Below, one piece after another: positions 49,125 through 57,728 of a DNA stretch of 58,525 nucleotides. Made by a program: the position numbers and the translations under genes. The DNA comes from JACCXJ01 sp052387115 (GTDB taxonomy: Bacteria; Pseudomonadota; Gammaproteobacteria; JACCXJ01). Every line of letters begins with the position of its first letter. Position 1 is the first letter of the stretch. Location of the stretch: contig JBQTJM010000184.1 of the NCBI GenBank assembly GCA_052387115.1, positions 1-58,525 of the forward strand. Direction: 5' to 3'. The notes below the pieces were generated by a model, which saw only the letters and a program-made list of their open reading frames with translations, was not told the origin of the DNA and made no database searches.

Positions 49125-49609
49125 ATCTATTCCTCGATGCGAGCGTCGTCCTGGCGGCTTGCGGCAGCTCGGCCGGCGCCTCTCGAGCAGTCTTCGACCG
49201 GGCCATCGATCAAGGTTGGAGCCTGCTCACTAGCAACTACGTATTGAGCGAGGTGGCGGTCAACCTGCCGCTGCTCCCCAGTGATGCAGCGGCACAGTGG
49301 GCACGGCTGCGCGCGGCTCTGGCCAAAGTTCCGGATGTGTTGACGTTCGAGTGGGCGACGGTCTTTACGCCGGCTAAGGATCGGCCAATCCTCTTTACGG
49401 CCGCCGCCTGGGCAAACGTGCTGCTCACCCTGGACCGGCATGATTTCGGTAACTTGCTGGGGCGGCGCCTTCTACGGCTTGGTGATTCTAAAACCAGGCG
49501 ATTTCCTGAAGCGAGAAGGCGCGAGGGGAAGAATGAGGATCTTCTGAGGTCTTGTCGTCCGTTCAGGATGATGACCGACATTCACAACGAAGACCGACTG
49601 GTCAAATAG
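49121..49609 (+). pseudogene. PIN-domain toxin with a probable frameshift
   Basis: The reading frame from GTG 49121 gives a PIN domain: NLFLDASVVLAACGSSAGAS (first Asp), LLTSNYVLSEVAVNLPLLPS (Glu) and NVLLTLDRHDFGNLLG (Asp). After LLG the frame becomes basic and un-PIN-like and ends in hsdR remnant sequence. In the next frame the same DNA reads GAFYGLVILKPGDFLKREGA and stops at 49545-49547, which is a natural PIN ending. One extra G in the GGGG run at about 49460-49463 would explain this. It is therefore a frameshifted toxin, or a sequencing error. Confidence 0.7.
49572..49609 (+). pseudogene. Third hsdR 5' fragment
   Basis: MTDIHNEDRLVK followed by a stop matches the first residues of HsdR (TDINSEDRLVQ) in the frame of the frameshifted PIN gene. 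It is short but positioned like the other two fragments, at a cassette boundary. Confidence 0.65.
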
Positions 49610-49633
49610 ACCTTCGCGCGGGGACATCGCGGT

Positions 49634-50545
49634 ATGACCGAGACTGACACCGCTCCCTACCCCATCCTACAGATCCAGCCCGACTGGGTGCGGGAGTCGG
49701 AGGCGATGGGCAGTAAGGACAAGTTCTGGTATCGGGATGGCGACGGACCGGACTGGCTGTTCAAGTTCCCGCAGCCCAATACCGGGCAGCATTGGTCGGA
49801 GAAGATCGCCGCCGAGGTGGCGGACCACTTGGACATCCTGCATGCGCAAGTGGAGTTGGCGGTGTTCCAAGGGGTACGCGGCTCGGCCACGGTATCCTTC
49901 GCCCGCGATGGCCGGGAGGTCTACTACGGCAACCAGGTGCTGGCCGGCCATGTGCTAGGCTATGATCCCGGCAAGCAGTTTCGGCAGTCGGATCATACGC
50001 TGGACAACATCTTTCTCGCGTTGGAACGGGTTTTCCTGGCGCCGGAGGCCGCTCGGTGGGCCAAGGAACGTTTGGCCGACTATCTGGTGCTGGACGCCTT
50101 GATCGGCAACACCGACCGACATCACGAGAACTGGGGCATCCTGCGCAAAAGGACCGAGCGGGGGTGGCAGGGCATGCTGGCGCCGACGTTCGATCATGCC
50201 TCGTCACTGGGCCGCGAACTCGTGGATGACAGCGCCGGCAAGTGCCGCCGCAGGTTGCTGGCAGAAGGCCGATTGGCGCAGTATGCGGAGAAGGCGCCCG
50301 GTGCGATTTTCTGGCAAGTGACCGACAAGCATGGAATCAGCCCGCTTGAACTGGTACGCCGCGCTGCTGGCTTGCATCCGGAATTATTCGCACCAGCCTT
50401 GAAGCGGCTGGATAAGCTGGACCGGGCCAGGCTACACATGATCGTGACGCGGGTGCCCGAGGACTGGATGAGTGAGCTCGCGCGGGATTTTGCCGTGGAG
50501 CTGATGTGTTACACCCTGGATCAACTGAATAGGATCACACCATGA
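49634..50545 (+). CDS. HipA-like kinase-domain protein
   Basis: The 303-residue protein is the kinase half of HipA-like toxins. Motifs include LFKFPQPNTGQHWSEKIAAE in the N-lobe, ADYLVLDALIGNTDRHHENW near residue 152 with the catalytic Asp, and APTFDHASSLGRELVDD near residue 187 as the metal-binding Asp. HipA kinases phosphorylate a translation factor or another target and arrest growth. No N-terminal HipA-N domain or HipB-type antitoxin is adjacent; instead a HIRAN-like partner follows, overlapping by four bases. Such split pairs are known beside defence genes. The start ATG at 49634 has only a weak ribosome binding site. Confidence 0.82.
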   Translation: MTETDTAPYPILQIQPDWVRESEAMGSKDKFWYRDGDGPDWLFKFPQPNTGQHWSEKIAAEVADHLDILHAQVELAVFQGVRGSATVSFARDGREVYYGNQVLAGHVLGYDPGKQFRQSDHTLDNIFLALERVFLAPEAARWAKERLADYLVLDALIGNTDRHHENWGILRKRTERGWQGMLAPTFDHASSLGRELVDDSAGKCRRRLLAEGRLAQYAEKAPGAIFWQVTDKHGISPLELVRRAAGLHPELFAPALKRLDKLDRARLHMIVTRVPEDWMSELARDFAVELMCYTLDQLNRITP

Positions 50546-51288
50546 CCGACAAGACCCTGTTTCTCGCCTGGCAGGACAAGCGCCTGACGCGCGAGTGGTT
50601 CCCCGTGGGGCGGCTGGATGTTCGGGCGGACAAGGGAGCTTATCGCTTCTGCTATATCAAGGGCGCCGAGCGTGCCCGTCGCAGTGCCGGTTTTGATGCC
50701 TTGATGGATTTTCCGGAATGGGGGAGGACATACGAATCGTCAGTTCTTTTTCCATTATTCATGAACCGGATCATTCCGGCGGGACGACGGGATTTCCCCG
50801 AGTACTTGCGAATGTTGGATTTGCCGGAAGGGTCGGAACCCGTGGAGATTCTGGAAGTCGACGGCGGCTATCGGGCCACGGACAGCTTCGAGGTGTTTCC
50901 AAAGATCGAGCGCGCGATGGACGGATCGTTTCGTAGCCGGTTTTTCCTGCATGGCTGGCGGTATGTGAACCTGGATGCGCAACGCCGGATCGACGCCCTG
51001 AAACCAGGGGAAACACTCTATGTAACCATTGAGCTGACGAATCCCGCTACGCAACTTGCCGTCCAAATCCAGACTGTGGAGTACTACATGATCGGCTGGG
51101 CGCCGCGGTACTTGGTCGGCGACCTAGTCCATGCTATCGCCCAGGCGCCTAGTGGGTACGTCGCTAGAGTGGTTAGAGTCAACCCTGCCCCTGCGCCGGC
51201 GAAGCAACGTCTTCTGGTGGAGTTGGGCGGTCGCTGGCCGAACTATGAGCCCATGACAATGGGCGATTTCGAGCCGCTACCGCACTGA
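50542..51288 (+). CDS. HipA-N / HIRAN-like partner of the kinase
   Basis: The 248-residue protein begins TLFLAWQDKRLTREWFPVGR, followed by GAYRFCYIKGAERARRSAGF and SSVLFPLFMNRIIPAGRRDF, which resemble the N-terminal half of HipA-like proteins (WYPVGRL, YxF.Y..GA..A, LFPLF.NR). The C-terminal half (VEYYMIGWAPRYLVGDLVHA) looks like a HIRAN domain, a small DNA-binding fold. The ATG overlaps the kinase stop (ATGA), so the pair is translated together and probably acts as one toxin or sensor module. The precise function is unknown. Confidence 0.7.
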   Translation: MTDKTLFLAWQDKRLTREWFPVGRLDVRADKGAYRFCYIKGAERARRSAGFDALMDFPEWGRTYESSVLFPLFMNRIIPAGRRDFPEYLRMLDLPEGSEPVEILEVDGGYRATDSFEVFPKIERAMDGSFRSRFFLHGWRYVNLDAQRRIDALKPGETLYVTIELTNPATQLAVQIQTVEYYMIGWAPRYLVGDLVHAIAQAPSGYVARVVRVNPAPAPAKQRLLVELGGRWPNYEPMTMGDFEPLPH

Positions 51289-51379
51289 TTGGCTTACAGG
51301 CGAATCGGGCCCCAACTTCGGTGGCAGAACGAGTGTCGTCTATAAAACACAGCCCATATCCCGTCTGCCCGATGCCGAC

Positions 51380-51529
51380 ATGCAGGCGGCGCCGGCCGCG
51401 TTGCTCCGCGCCGCCCGACGTGCCCGGGAGATTGCGCGGCAGACTGGCACCGCCGTGGTGGTGGTGCGCGACGGCAAGCTGGTCGAAGATCGCGAGGCGG
51501 CCCCGGAACCGGCTGCCCTAAAGCCGTAG
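51380..51529 (+). CDS. Small Ala/Arg-rich protein before hsdR, antitoxin-like
   Basis: The 49-residue frame from ATG 51380 reads MQAAPAALLRAARRAREIAR, then QTGTAVVVVRDGKLVED. Short proteins with an REIA-x-QTGT-x-VVVVxDGK pattern are widespread, often beside toxins, but unnamed. The frame stays open further upstream without a good start. It ends 15 bases before hsdR. It is uncertain whether it is translated. Confidence 0.45.
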   Translation: MQAAPAALLRAARRAREIARQTGTAVVVVRDGKLVEDREAAPEPAALKP

Positions 51530-51544
51530 TCGGGCCGACAGGGC

Positions 51545-54500
51545 ATGGCCCTCACCGACATCAACAGCGAAGACCGGCTGGTCCAGCAGACCTTTGCCGA
51601 GCATCTGGAGACGGTGCTCGGCTGGGAGAGCGTCTACGCCTACAAGGCGGAGACCTTCGGGCTGAACGGCACGCTCGGTCGCGCGTCGGAGCGGGACGTC
51701 GTGCTGGTGCGCTACCTGCGCGCGGCTCTCGCGCGCCTGAATCCGAACATTCCGGCGCCGGCGCGCGAGCAGGCCATCGAGAAGCTGACGCGCATCGATT
51801 TCGCCCGCTCGCTCATCCAGCACAACCGCGAGCTCTACGGCTTCATTCGCGGGGGTGTCCCGGTGGAGTGGCGCGATGGCTCCGGCGATACGCGCCACGC
51901 GCGGGCGAGGGTGATCGACTTTCGCAACGTCGCGAACAACCGCTTCCTGGCCGTGCGTGAGCTGAGGGTTCAGGGCGTGCGCGTTCCGCACTACAACCGT
52001 CGCGCGGATCTGGTGTGCTTCGTCAACGGCCTGCCGCTGGTCTTCATCGAATTGAAGGCCGTGTACCGGAACATCCGCGCGGGTTTCGACCATAACCTGA
52101 ACGACTACCTCTCCGAGCACAGCATCGCCCACGCCTTCCACCACAACGCCGTTCTCGTCGTGAGCAACGGCGATGCAGCCCGCTACGGCTCGATCACGAG
52201 CCACTGGGAACACTTCGTCGCGTGGAAGCGCAACGCGGAGAAGGACACCGGACGCCTCGACGCCGAAGCGCTGCTCGACGGCATGCTGGCCAAGGATCGG
52301 CTGCTCGATCTCGTCGGGAACTTCATCCTGTTCGACGACAGCCGGGCCGGGGGCACCCGCAAGATCGTGGCCCGCAACCATCAGGTGCTCGGCGTGAACA
52401 ACGCGGTCGTCTCGGTCCTGCGGCAGGAGGCGTTGAAGCGGCGGTTCCCCTCGGGCGAGCGCCTGGTCGAATACCGGGTGCCGAGGCCTCTGCTGCTCAA
52501 GGTCGCGGAGGCACCCCCGCCGGACTCGGCCTATACCGTATCGCTTGCCTCAGAAGGCGCGGGCGAAGTCGATCTGCCGTTGATGAAGCGGGCGCACGTC
52601 GATCTCGGACGGCTGGGGGTGTTCTGGCACACACAGGGCAGCGGCAAGTCCTACTCGATGGCCTTTTTCGCTGAGAAGGTGCGCCGCGTCGTGCCCGGCA
52701 ACTTCACCTTCCTCGTGATGACCGATCGCGAGGACCTCGATGACCAGATCTGGCGTACGTTCATCGGCTGCGGGGTAACGGATGAAAAGACCCCCCGCGC
52801 CGGCTCGGGGAAGGAGCTGCAGGAAATCCTGCGTGAAAATCACCGCTTCGTCTTCAGCCTCATCCACAAGTTCAACCAGCCGGTGACCGAGCCCTACAGC
52901 GAGCGGGACGACATCATTGTCATCTCGGACGAGGCGCACCGGACCCAGGCGGGCAAGTTCGCGCGCAACATGCGCCTCGCCTTGCCCAACGCCTCGTTCA
53001 TCGGGTTCACGGGCACGCCGCTCTTCAAGCACGACGAGCTGACCCGCCGGATCTTCGGCGGCTACATCTCGCGCTACGATTTCAAGCGCTCGGAGGAGGA
53101 CCAGTCCACGGTCAAGCTGGTGTACGAAAACCGGGGCGAGAAGCTGGGTATCGCGCGGCTCGATCTGAATGACCGGATCGCCGAGGCCGTGGAGAAGGCC
53201 GACCTCGACCCGGACCAGGCCGCGCTGCTGGAGAAACTGCTTGGCAGGGACTACGAGGTCATCACCGCCGATGACCGTTTGGACAAGCTGGCCGCCGATT
53301 TCGTGGATCACTGCTCCACGCGCTGGCAGACCGGCAAGTCGATGCTCGTGTGCGTCGACAAGATCACCTGCGCGCGCATGTTCCAGCGCATCGAGCCGCG
53401 CTGGCAGGCCAAGCTCGACCAGGTCGAGGCGCTGATTCCCGTCAAGGAAGCGGCGCTGGCCGCGACCACCGACCCCGACGTGCGGGAGCGCCTTGCCAGG
53501 GACATCGAATCGCTGCACGCTCAGGCGCAGTGGATGGAGAGCACGATCGTCGAGATCGTCATCAGCGAGGCCCAAAACGAGGTACGCGACTTCCAGCAAT
53601 GGGCCTTCGATATCATCCCGCACCGCATGGTGATGAAGACCGGCTTCCAGACGCCGGACGGTAAGCGGGTGCCGGTCGAGGACGCCTTCAAGGACCCGCA
53701 GCATCCTTTCCGCATCGCCATCGTCTGCGCGATGTGGCTCACCGGGTTTGACGTGGAGTGCCTGGCGACGCTGTACATCGACAAGCCGATGAAGGCGCAT
53801 AACCTGATGCAGGCTATCGCCCGTGCCAACCGCATCTTTCCGGGCAAGGACTGCGGAGTCATCGTCGACTACAACGGCATGCTCAAGAGCTTGCGCGAGG
53901 CTCTCGCGCAATACGCCCTCGGGGAAGATGACGAAGGCGATGACGGTGATGACATCGTCGCGCCGATCGCGGAATTGGTGGCGGCTCTGATCCAGGCGAT
54001 AGAGGCTACGGAGAAGCACCTACTGGGGCTGGATTTCGATGCCACGCGTCTACAAGGCACCAGCGGGTTCGATCGCATCGAGGCGCTGCGCGACGCGGTG
54101 GACGCGGTGTACACCTCCGACGAGGCCAAGCGCCGCTTCGAGATCATGGCGCGGCAGGCGTTCATCCGGTTCAAGGCGCTTCTCATGGAACCGAGTGCCC
54201 TGGCCTACGCCGAGCGCCACGACAACATCGAGGCCATCTACAAGAAGCTGCAGGACCGGTGCGACACCGCAGACGTGACGGAAGTTCTCAAGGAACTGCA
54301 CCGCATCGTCAATGAGGCGATCCGCGCCGCGGCGCCCGGTGAGGACCACGCCGAGGGGCTCACCGTGGATCTCAGCCAGATCGATTTCGCGAAGCTGCGC
54401 GACGAGTTTGCGAGCAAGGTGCGCCGCAAGCACGCCGCCCTGCAAGACATCCGCGACGTCATCGAGAAGAAGCTGGTGCAGATGCTTGCCCGGAACCCGA

Positions 54501-54964
54501 TGCGGATGGACTTTTACAGGGAATACCAGGAAATTATCGCGGACTACAACCGCGAGAAGGACCGGGTGACGGTCGAGGAGACCTTCGCGCAGCTGGTTGC
54601 GCTCGCCTCCGGCCTCGACGCCGAAGAGCGGCGGGCAGCGGCGGAGGGCCTCAGCGACGACGAGCTGGCCCTGTTCGACCTGCTCTTCAGAGAGAGCATC
54701 GGCAAGGCCGACCGCGAGCGGCTCAAGCAGGCGAGCCGGGCGTTGCTCGCCTCGCTACGCGATTTGCTGAGACCGATGCACGACTGGACGCAGAACACCG
54801 CCACCCAAGCCGAGGTGCAGATGTTCATCCTGGATAATCTATGGCAGTCGCTCCCCCGGCCGCCGTTCTCGGAGGAAGAGACCGAGGCGGTCGCGAGTCG
54901 TGTGTATGACTACGTCTGGCAGCGGAGCGCCAGGGGGCGTGACCTGGCGGCGGTTAGTTTTTAG
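51545..54964 (+). CDS. hsdR: Type I restriction endonuclease subunit
   Basis: The 1,139-residue protein begins MALTDINSEDRLVQQTFAEH. The N-terminal nuclease domain has VPHYNRRADLVCFVNG and LVFIELKAV (the PD-(D/E)xK Asp and Glu-x-Lys). Walker A FWHTQGSGKSYSMAF is near residue 359 and the DEAH-type box VISDEAHRTQAGKF near residue 460, with FIGFTGTPLF after it and ANRIFPGKDCGVIVDY in the second helicase lobe. A helical C-terminus follows. It translocates DNA and cuts unmethylated DNA with HsdM and HsdS. It is separated from hsdS by about 6 kb of defence genes, an unusual arrangement. Intact length suggests it is functional. Confidence 0.95.
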   Translation: MALTDINSEDRLVQQTFAEHLETVLGWESVYAYKAETFGLNGTLGRASERDVVLVRYLRAALARLNPNIPAPAREQAIEKLTRIDFARSLIQHNRELYGFIRGGVPVEWRDGSGDTRHARARVIDFRNVANNRFLAVRELRVQGVRVPHYNRRADLVCFVNGLPLVFIELKAVYRNIRAGFDHNLNDYLSEHSIAHAFHHNAVLVVSNGDAARYGSITSHWEHFVAWKRNAEKDTGRLDAEALLDGMLAKDRLLDLVGNFILFDDSRAGGTRKIVARNHQVLGVNNAVVSVLRQEALKRRFPSGERLVEYRVPRPLLLKVAEAPPPDSAYTVSLASEGAGEVDLPLMKRAHVDLGRLGVFWHTQGSGKSYSMAFFAEKVRRVVPGNFTFLVMTDREDLDDQIWRTFIGCGVTDEKTPRAGSGKELQEILRENHRFVFSLIHKFNQPVTEPYSERDDIIVISDEAHRTQAGKFARNMRLALPNASFIGFTGTPLFKHDELTRRIFGGYISRYDFKRSEEDQSTVKLVYENRGEKLGIARLDLNDRIAEAVEKADLDPDQAALLEKLLGRDYEVITADDRLDKLAADFVDHCSTRWQTGKSMLVCVDKITCARMFQRIEPRWQAKLDQVEALIPVKEAALAATTDPDVRERLARDIESLHAQAQWMESTIVEIVISEAQNEVRDFQQWAFDIIPHRMVMKTGFQTPDGKRVPVEDAFKDPQHPFRIAIVCAMWLTGFDVECLATLYIDKPMKAHNLMQAIARANRIFPGKDCGVIVDYNGMLKSLREALAQYALGEDDEGDDGDDIVAPIAELVAALIQAIEATEKHLLGLDFDATRLQGTSGFDRIEALRDAVDAVYTSDEAKRRFEIMARQAFIRFKALLMEPSALAYAERHDNIEAIYKKLQDRCDTADVTEVLKELHRIVNEAIRAAAPGEDHAEGLTVDLSQIDFAKLRDEFASKVRRKHAALQDIRDVIEKKLVQMLARNPMRMDFYREYQEIIADYNREKDRVTVEETFAQLVALASGLDAEERRAAAEGLSDDELALFDLLFRESIGKADRERLKQASRALLASLRDLLRPMHDWTQNTATQAEVQMFILDNLWQSLPRPPFSEEETEAVASRVYDYVWQRSARGRDLAAVSF

Positions 54965-55145
54965 TATCGGCCGAAACGGACGGTACGTCCGAACACCGGG
55001 GATCCGGCCCGTTCGCCCTCTCTGCGCTGCGGACGTAGCCCCAATCGCGCTGATTCCGAGATGACTCGACCCGAGGAGGTGTTCTCGGTCGGGGCGACGC
55101 CTGTGCGCTGCCTGACGAACATCACCCCGTTGTTATTGACCTGCG

Positions 55146-55958
55146 CTATTCGCCGGTCTGCAGCAGCAAACCGCGCTCGCGTGCGTGCTCGAAGGCGCGG
55201 AGGAAAACGGCTGCACCGCAGATGAGATAGACCACGTTCAGCGCGACCGCCCAGAGGAACATATCCGTGTCGAAGTGCCGATCGAAGAGCACGGCCCTCA
55301 TGCCCTCGAAGACATGGCTGGTCGGTAGGATCCAGGCGAGGGGTTGCAGCCATTCGGGCAGGGTCGCGATCGGGTAGTAGATCCCGCTTACGGGGGCGAG
55401 GGCGAAGATCGAGGCCCAGGCCAGCGACTCCACCCCGAGGCCGTAACGCAAGAGCAGCGCGCAGATCCCGAATCCGATGGCCCAGCCGAAGATGAGGAGG
55501 TTGGTGAAGAAGCAGAGGAGCGGGAGGCCCATGTCGAAGATCGAGTAGTGATACAGGGGAATGGCCAGGAGCGCCGCGGTCCCGACGCCGATGAGCGTGC
55601 GCACCAGGCTGATGAGGACCAGAGACAGCGCCATCTCGTAGGGCCGCAAGGGGCTCGCGAACAGATGGCCCAGGTGGCGGGCGAACAGCTCCTCCATGAA
55701 GATGACCGATACCCCGAGCTGGGCGCGGAACAGGACATCCCACAGGAGCACGGCGGCGATGAGCACACCAGCGGCCTCAGCCACCCACGAGCTGTTGGTC
55801 ACGAAGAAGCGCGTGACCAGCCCCCAGATCACCATCTGCACGGTCGGCCAGTAGGCCTGCTCCACGATCCTCGGCCAGGAGCCGCGCAGGAGGTACAGAT
55901 AACGCAAGACCATGGCCCCGATTCGCTGGCCGGAGAACAAGTGTCTTGACACTCCCAT
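55146..55958 (-). CDS. ABC-2 type transporter permease
   Basis: The 270-residue membrane protein has about six hydrophobic helices and resembles ABC-2 exporter permeases: YLYLLRGSWPRIVEQAYWPT near residue 18, FRAQLGVSVIFMEELFARHL and LGHLFASPLRPYEMALSLVL, then ALLLRYGLGVESLAWASIFA and ALAPVSGIYYPIATLPEWLQ, closing with TSHVFEGMRAVLFD. It should act with the ABC ATPase at 57729-58511, although a delta-60 protein gene lies between. The substrate is unknown. ATG 55913 is an alternative start; neither has a strong ribosome binding site. The 181 bases between hsdR and this stop show nothing. Confidence 0.85.
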   Translation of the reverse strand: MGVSRHLFSGQRIGAMVLRYLYLLRGSWPRIVEQAYWPTVQMVIWGLVTRFFVTNSSWVAEAAGVLIAAVLLWDVLFRAQLGVSVIFMEELFARHLGHLFASPLRPYEMALSLVLISLVRTLIGVGTAALLAIPLYHYSIFDMGLPLLCFFTNLLIFGWAIGFGICALLLRYGLGVESLAWASIFALAPVSGIYYPIATLPEWLQPLAWILPTSHVFEGMRAVLFDRHFDTDMFLWAVALNVVYLICGAAVFLRAFEHARERGLLLQTGE

Positions 55959-56133
55959 CAGCTCGCCATTGCCGCGTTGGCTTCCGGGCCAGCTCTGCTA
56001 TTCGAAGGTTCCAGATCCGACAGTCAGCCGGGGGCTGGAGGAATACGACACCGAGACGGGCGACGATGTATTCGTACCAGACCTGATCCCATGACTACAT
56101 GATCGCGTGCAAACGACGCTGACATCTACTCGC

Positions 56134-57666
56134 CTATCGGGAGCTTCTCCGCGAACCGCGTTCACACCCGGTGACCGTGTCGCGCCCCGGGCCACCGTTG
56201 CAGCGGTCCCGGCCGAGTCCGCCGTCGAGCCTGTCTTTGCCGGCCTCTCCAAACAGTCGGTCGTTGCCGGCCCCCCCTGCCAGGGTATCGCGACCCGCCC
56301 CTCCGCAGATAATGTCGTTGGCGCCGAGCCCTCGAATGACGTCGTTTCCTCTCAACCCGTGTATGACATCCCGCCTTCGGGTACCGCGGATCGTATCGGG
56401 GCCGGAGGTCCCAAAGATCGTGACGGAACGGCCGCGACATGCAACGGTACCGAAGTATCGCGCGAGGGCGAAGGATTGACCGCTCGACCCCGCCGCCACC
56501 AGCTTCCCGTCGGGTTGCAGGACCAAGGCCTGGGCGGAGCCGCCGAGATCGGTGCGTACCAGCCCGCGGTCACCAAAGCTCGTATCACGGCCCCCATCGG
56601 GATGGTAACGAGCCAGCGCGAAGTTGCCGAACGATCCACCCGCCGCCACCAACTTCCCGTCGGGCTGCCCGCCCAAGGCGAATGCTTCGCCGGATGCGCC
56701 GAAGTCGGTAAGAACGAGGCCTGCGTCACCGAAGCCGGTATCGAGGCTCCCATTCGGGTTGTACCGCACCAAGGCGAAATCGGTAAAGGATCCCCCTGCT
56801 GCCACCAACTTCCCGTCGGGTTGCAGAAGCAAGGCCCGGGCAGGACCGCCGAAGTCGGTCAGCACGCGCCCATCCCCATCGAAACTGGAATCCAGGGTGC
56901 CGTCGGCATGGTAACGCGCGAGGGCAAAGTCCCCGGCGCCGACAAAGCTGATCCTCCCCGCCGCCACCAGCTTCGCGTCGGGTTGCAGGACCAAAGCTTC
57001 GACTCCGCTAGAGGCGCCGAAGTCGGTCAGGACCACCCCTCCAATACCGAAGCCGCTATCGAGGCTCCCATCGGGGTGGTAACGCGCCAGCGCGAAGTGG
57101 TCGTTGGAAGCCCCCGCCGCCACCAGCTTTCCGTCCGGCTGCACGACCAATGCGAACGCCCCGGCATCTTCACTGCCGCCGCCGAGATCGGTGACCACGA
57201 GACCGGCGTTACCGAAGCTGGGATCGAGGCTCCCGTCGGTGTTGTAACGCGCCAGCGCGAAATCATGAGTATTACCGGTAGACCCCGCTGCCACCAGCTT
57301 CGCGCCCGGTTGCAGCACCAAAGCCTGGGCCCGGCTAGGGGCGCCGAAATCGGTCAGTACGACGCCTCCATTACCAAAGCTGTTATCGAGGCTCCCATCG
57401 GGGTGGTAGCGCGCCAGCGCGAAATTCACGGTGGACCCCCCCGCCGCCACCAGCTTTCCGTCGGGCTGCACGACCAAGGCCGAGGCCCCATCGCCTCCGC
57501 CTAAGTCGGTGAGCACGCGCCCGCCGGCAGCGAAGCCAGGGTCGAGGTCCCCGGGGTCGGTCCAGGCGGGAAGGGGCAGTCCCGACAGCAACAAAAACAG
57601 CAGCAGCGACCGCTGGCGCGGAAAGCCCGAGACGATGACGTTATTGCGTACGGGTTTGGATCTCAT
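56134..57666 (-). CDS. Secreted delta-60 repeat protein with RTX-type C-terminus
   Basis: The 510-residue protein has a signal (LLLFLLLSGLPLPAWT), then about seven copies of the delta-60 repeat (VLTDFG..., LVLQPDGKLVAAGGS, FALARYHPDGSLD), expected to form a beta-propeller. A C-terminal region of glycine/aspartate-rich repeats (GLRGNDVIRGL, ICGGAGRDTLAGGAGND) is typical of calcium-binding RTX sequences; the CRGRSVTIFGTSGPDTIRGT lead-in is the same type as in the S8 peptidase at 1-2105. It is probably exported and surface-associated. AGGAAGGAAACG precedes ATG 57666. It lies between the ABC ATPase and its permease. Confidence 0.85.
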   Translation of the reverse strand: MRSKPVRNNVIVSGFPRQRSLLLFLLLSGLPLPAWTDPGDLDPGFAAGGRVLTDLGGGDGASALVVQPDGKLVAAGGSTVNFALARYHPDGSLDNSFGNGGVVLTDFGAPSRAQALVLQPGAKLVAAGSTGNTHDFALARYNTDGSLDPSFGNAGLVVTDLGGGSEDAGAFALVVQPDGKLVAAGASNDHFALARYHPDGSLDSGFGIGGVVLTDFGASSGVEALVLQPDAKLVAAGRISFVGAGDFALARYHADGTLDSSFDGDGRVLTDFGGPARALLLQPDGKLVAAGGSFTDFALVRYNPNGSLDTGFGDAGLVLTDFGASGEAFALGGQPDGKLVAAGGSFGNFALARYHPDGGRDTSFGDRGLVRTDLGGSAQALVLQPDGKLVAAGSSGQSFALARYFGTVACRGRSVTIFGTSGPDTIRGTRRRDVIHGLRGNDVIRGLGANDIICGGAGRDTLAGGAGNDRLFGEAGKDRLDGGLGRDRCNGGPGRDTVTGCERGSRRSSR

Positions 57667-57728
57667 AGCGTTTCCTTCCTACGATCGCCTTGCGTCGGCA
57701 GACTGTCCGCCTTAGCGCGGAACTTTCG

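Noticed and set aside
56134..57500. CRISPR-like regular repetition
   Set aside because: The repeats are ~150-base protein-coding units with a continuous frame, not short direct repeats with unique spacers; no CRISPR array or cas gene was seen.
56107..57504. A 465-codon plus-strand open frame with regular repeats (GVVTRQRE, RRHQLPVGL)
   Set aside because: The regularity is the reverse reading of the delta-60 repeats of the minus-strand gene.
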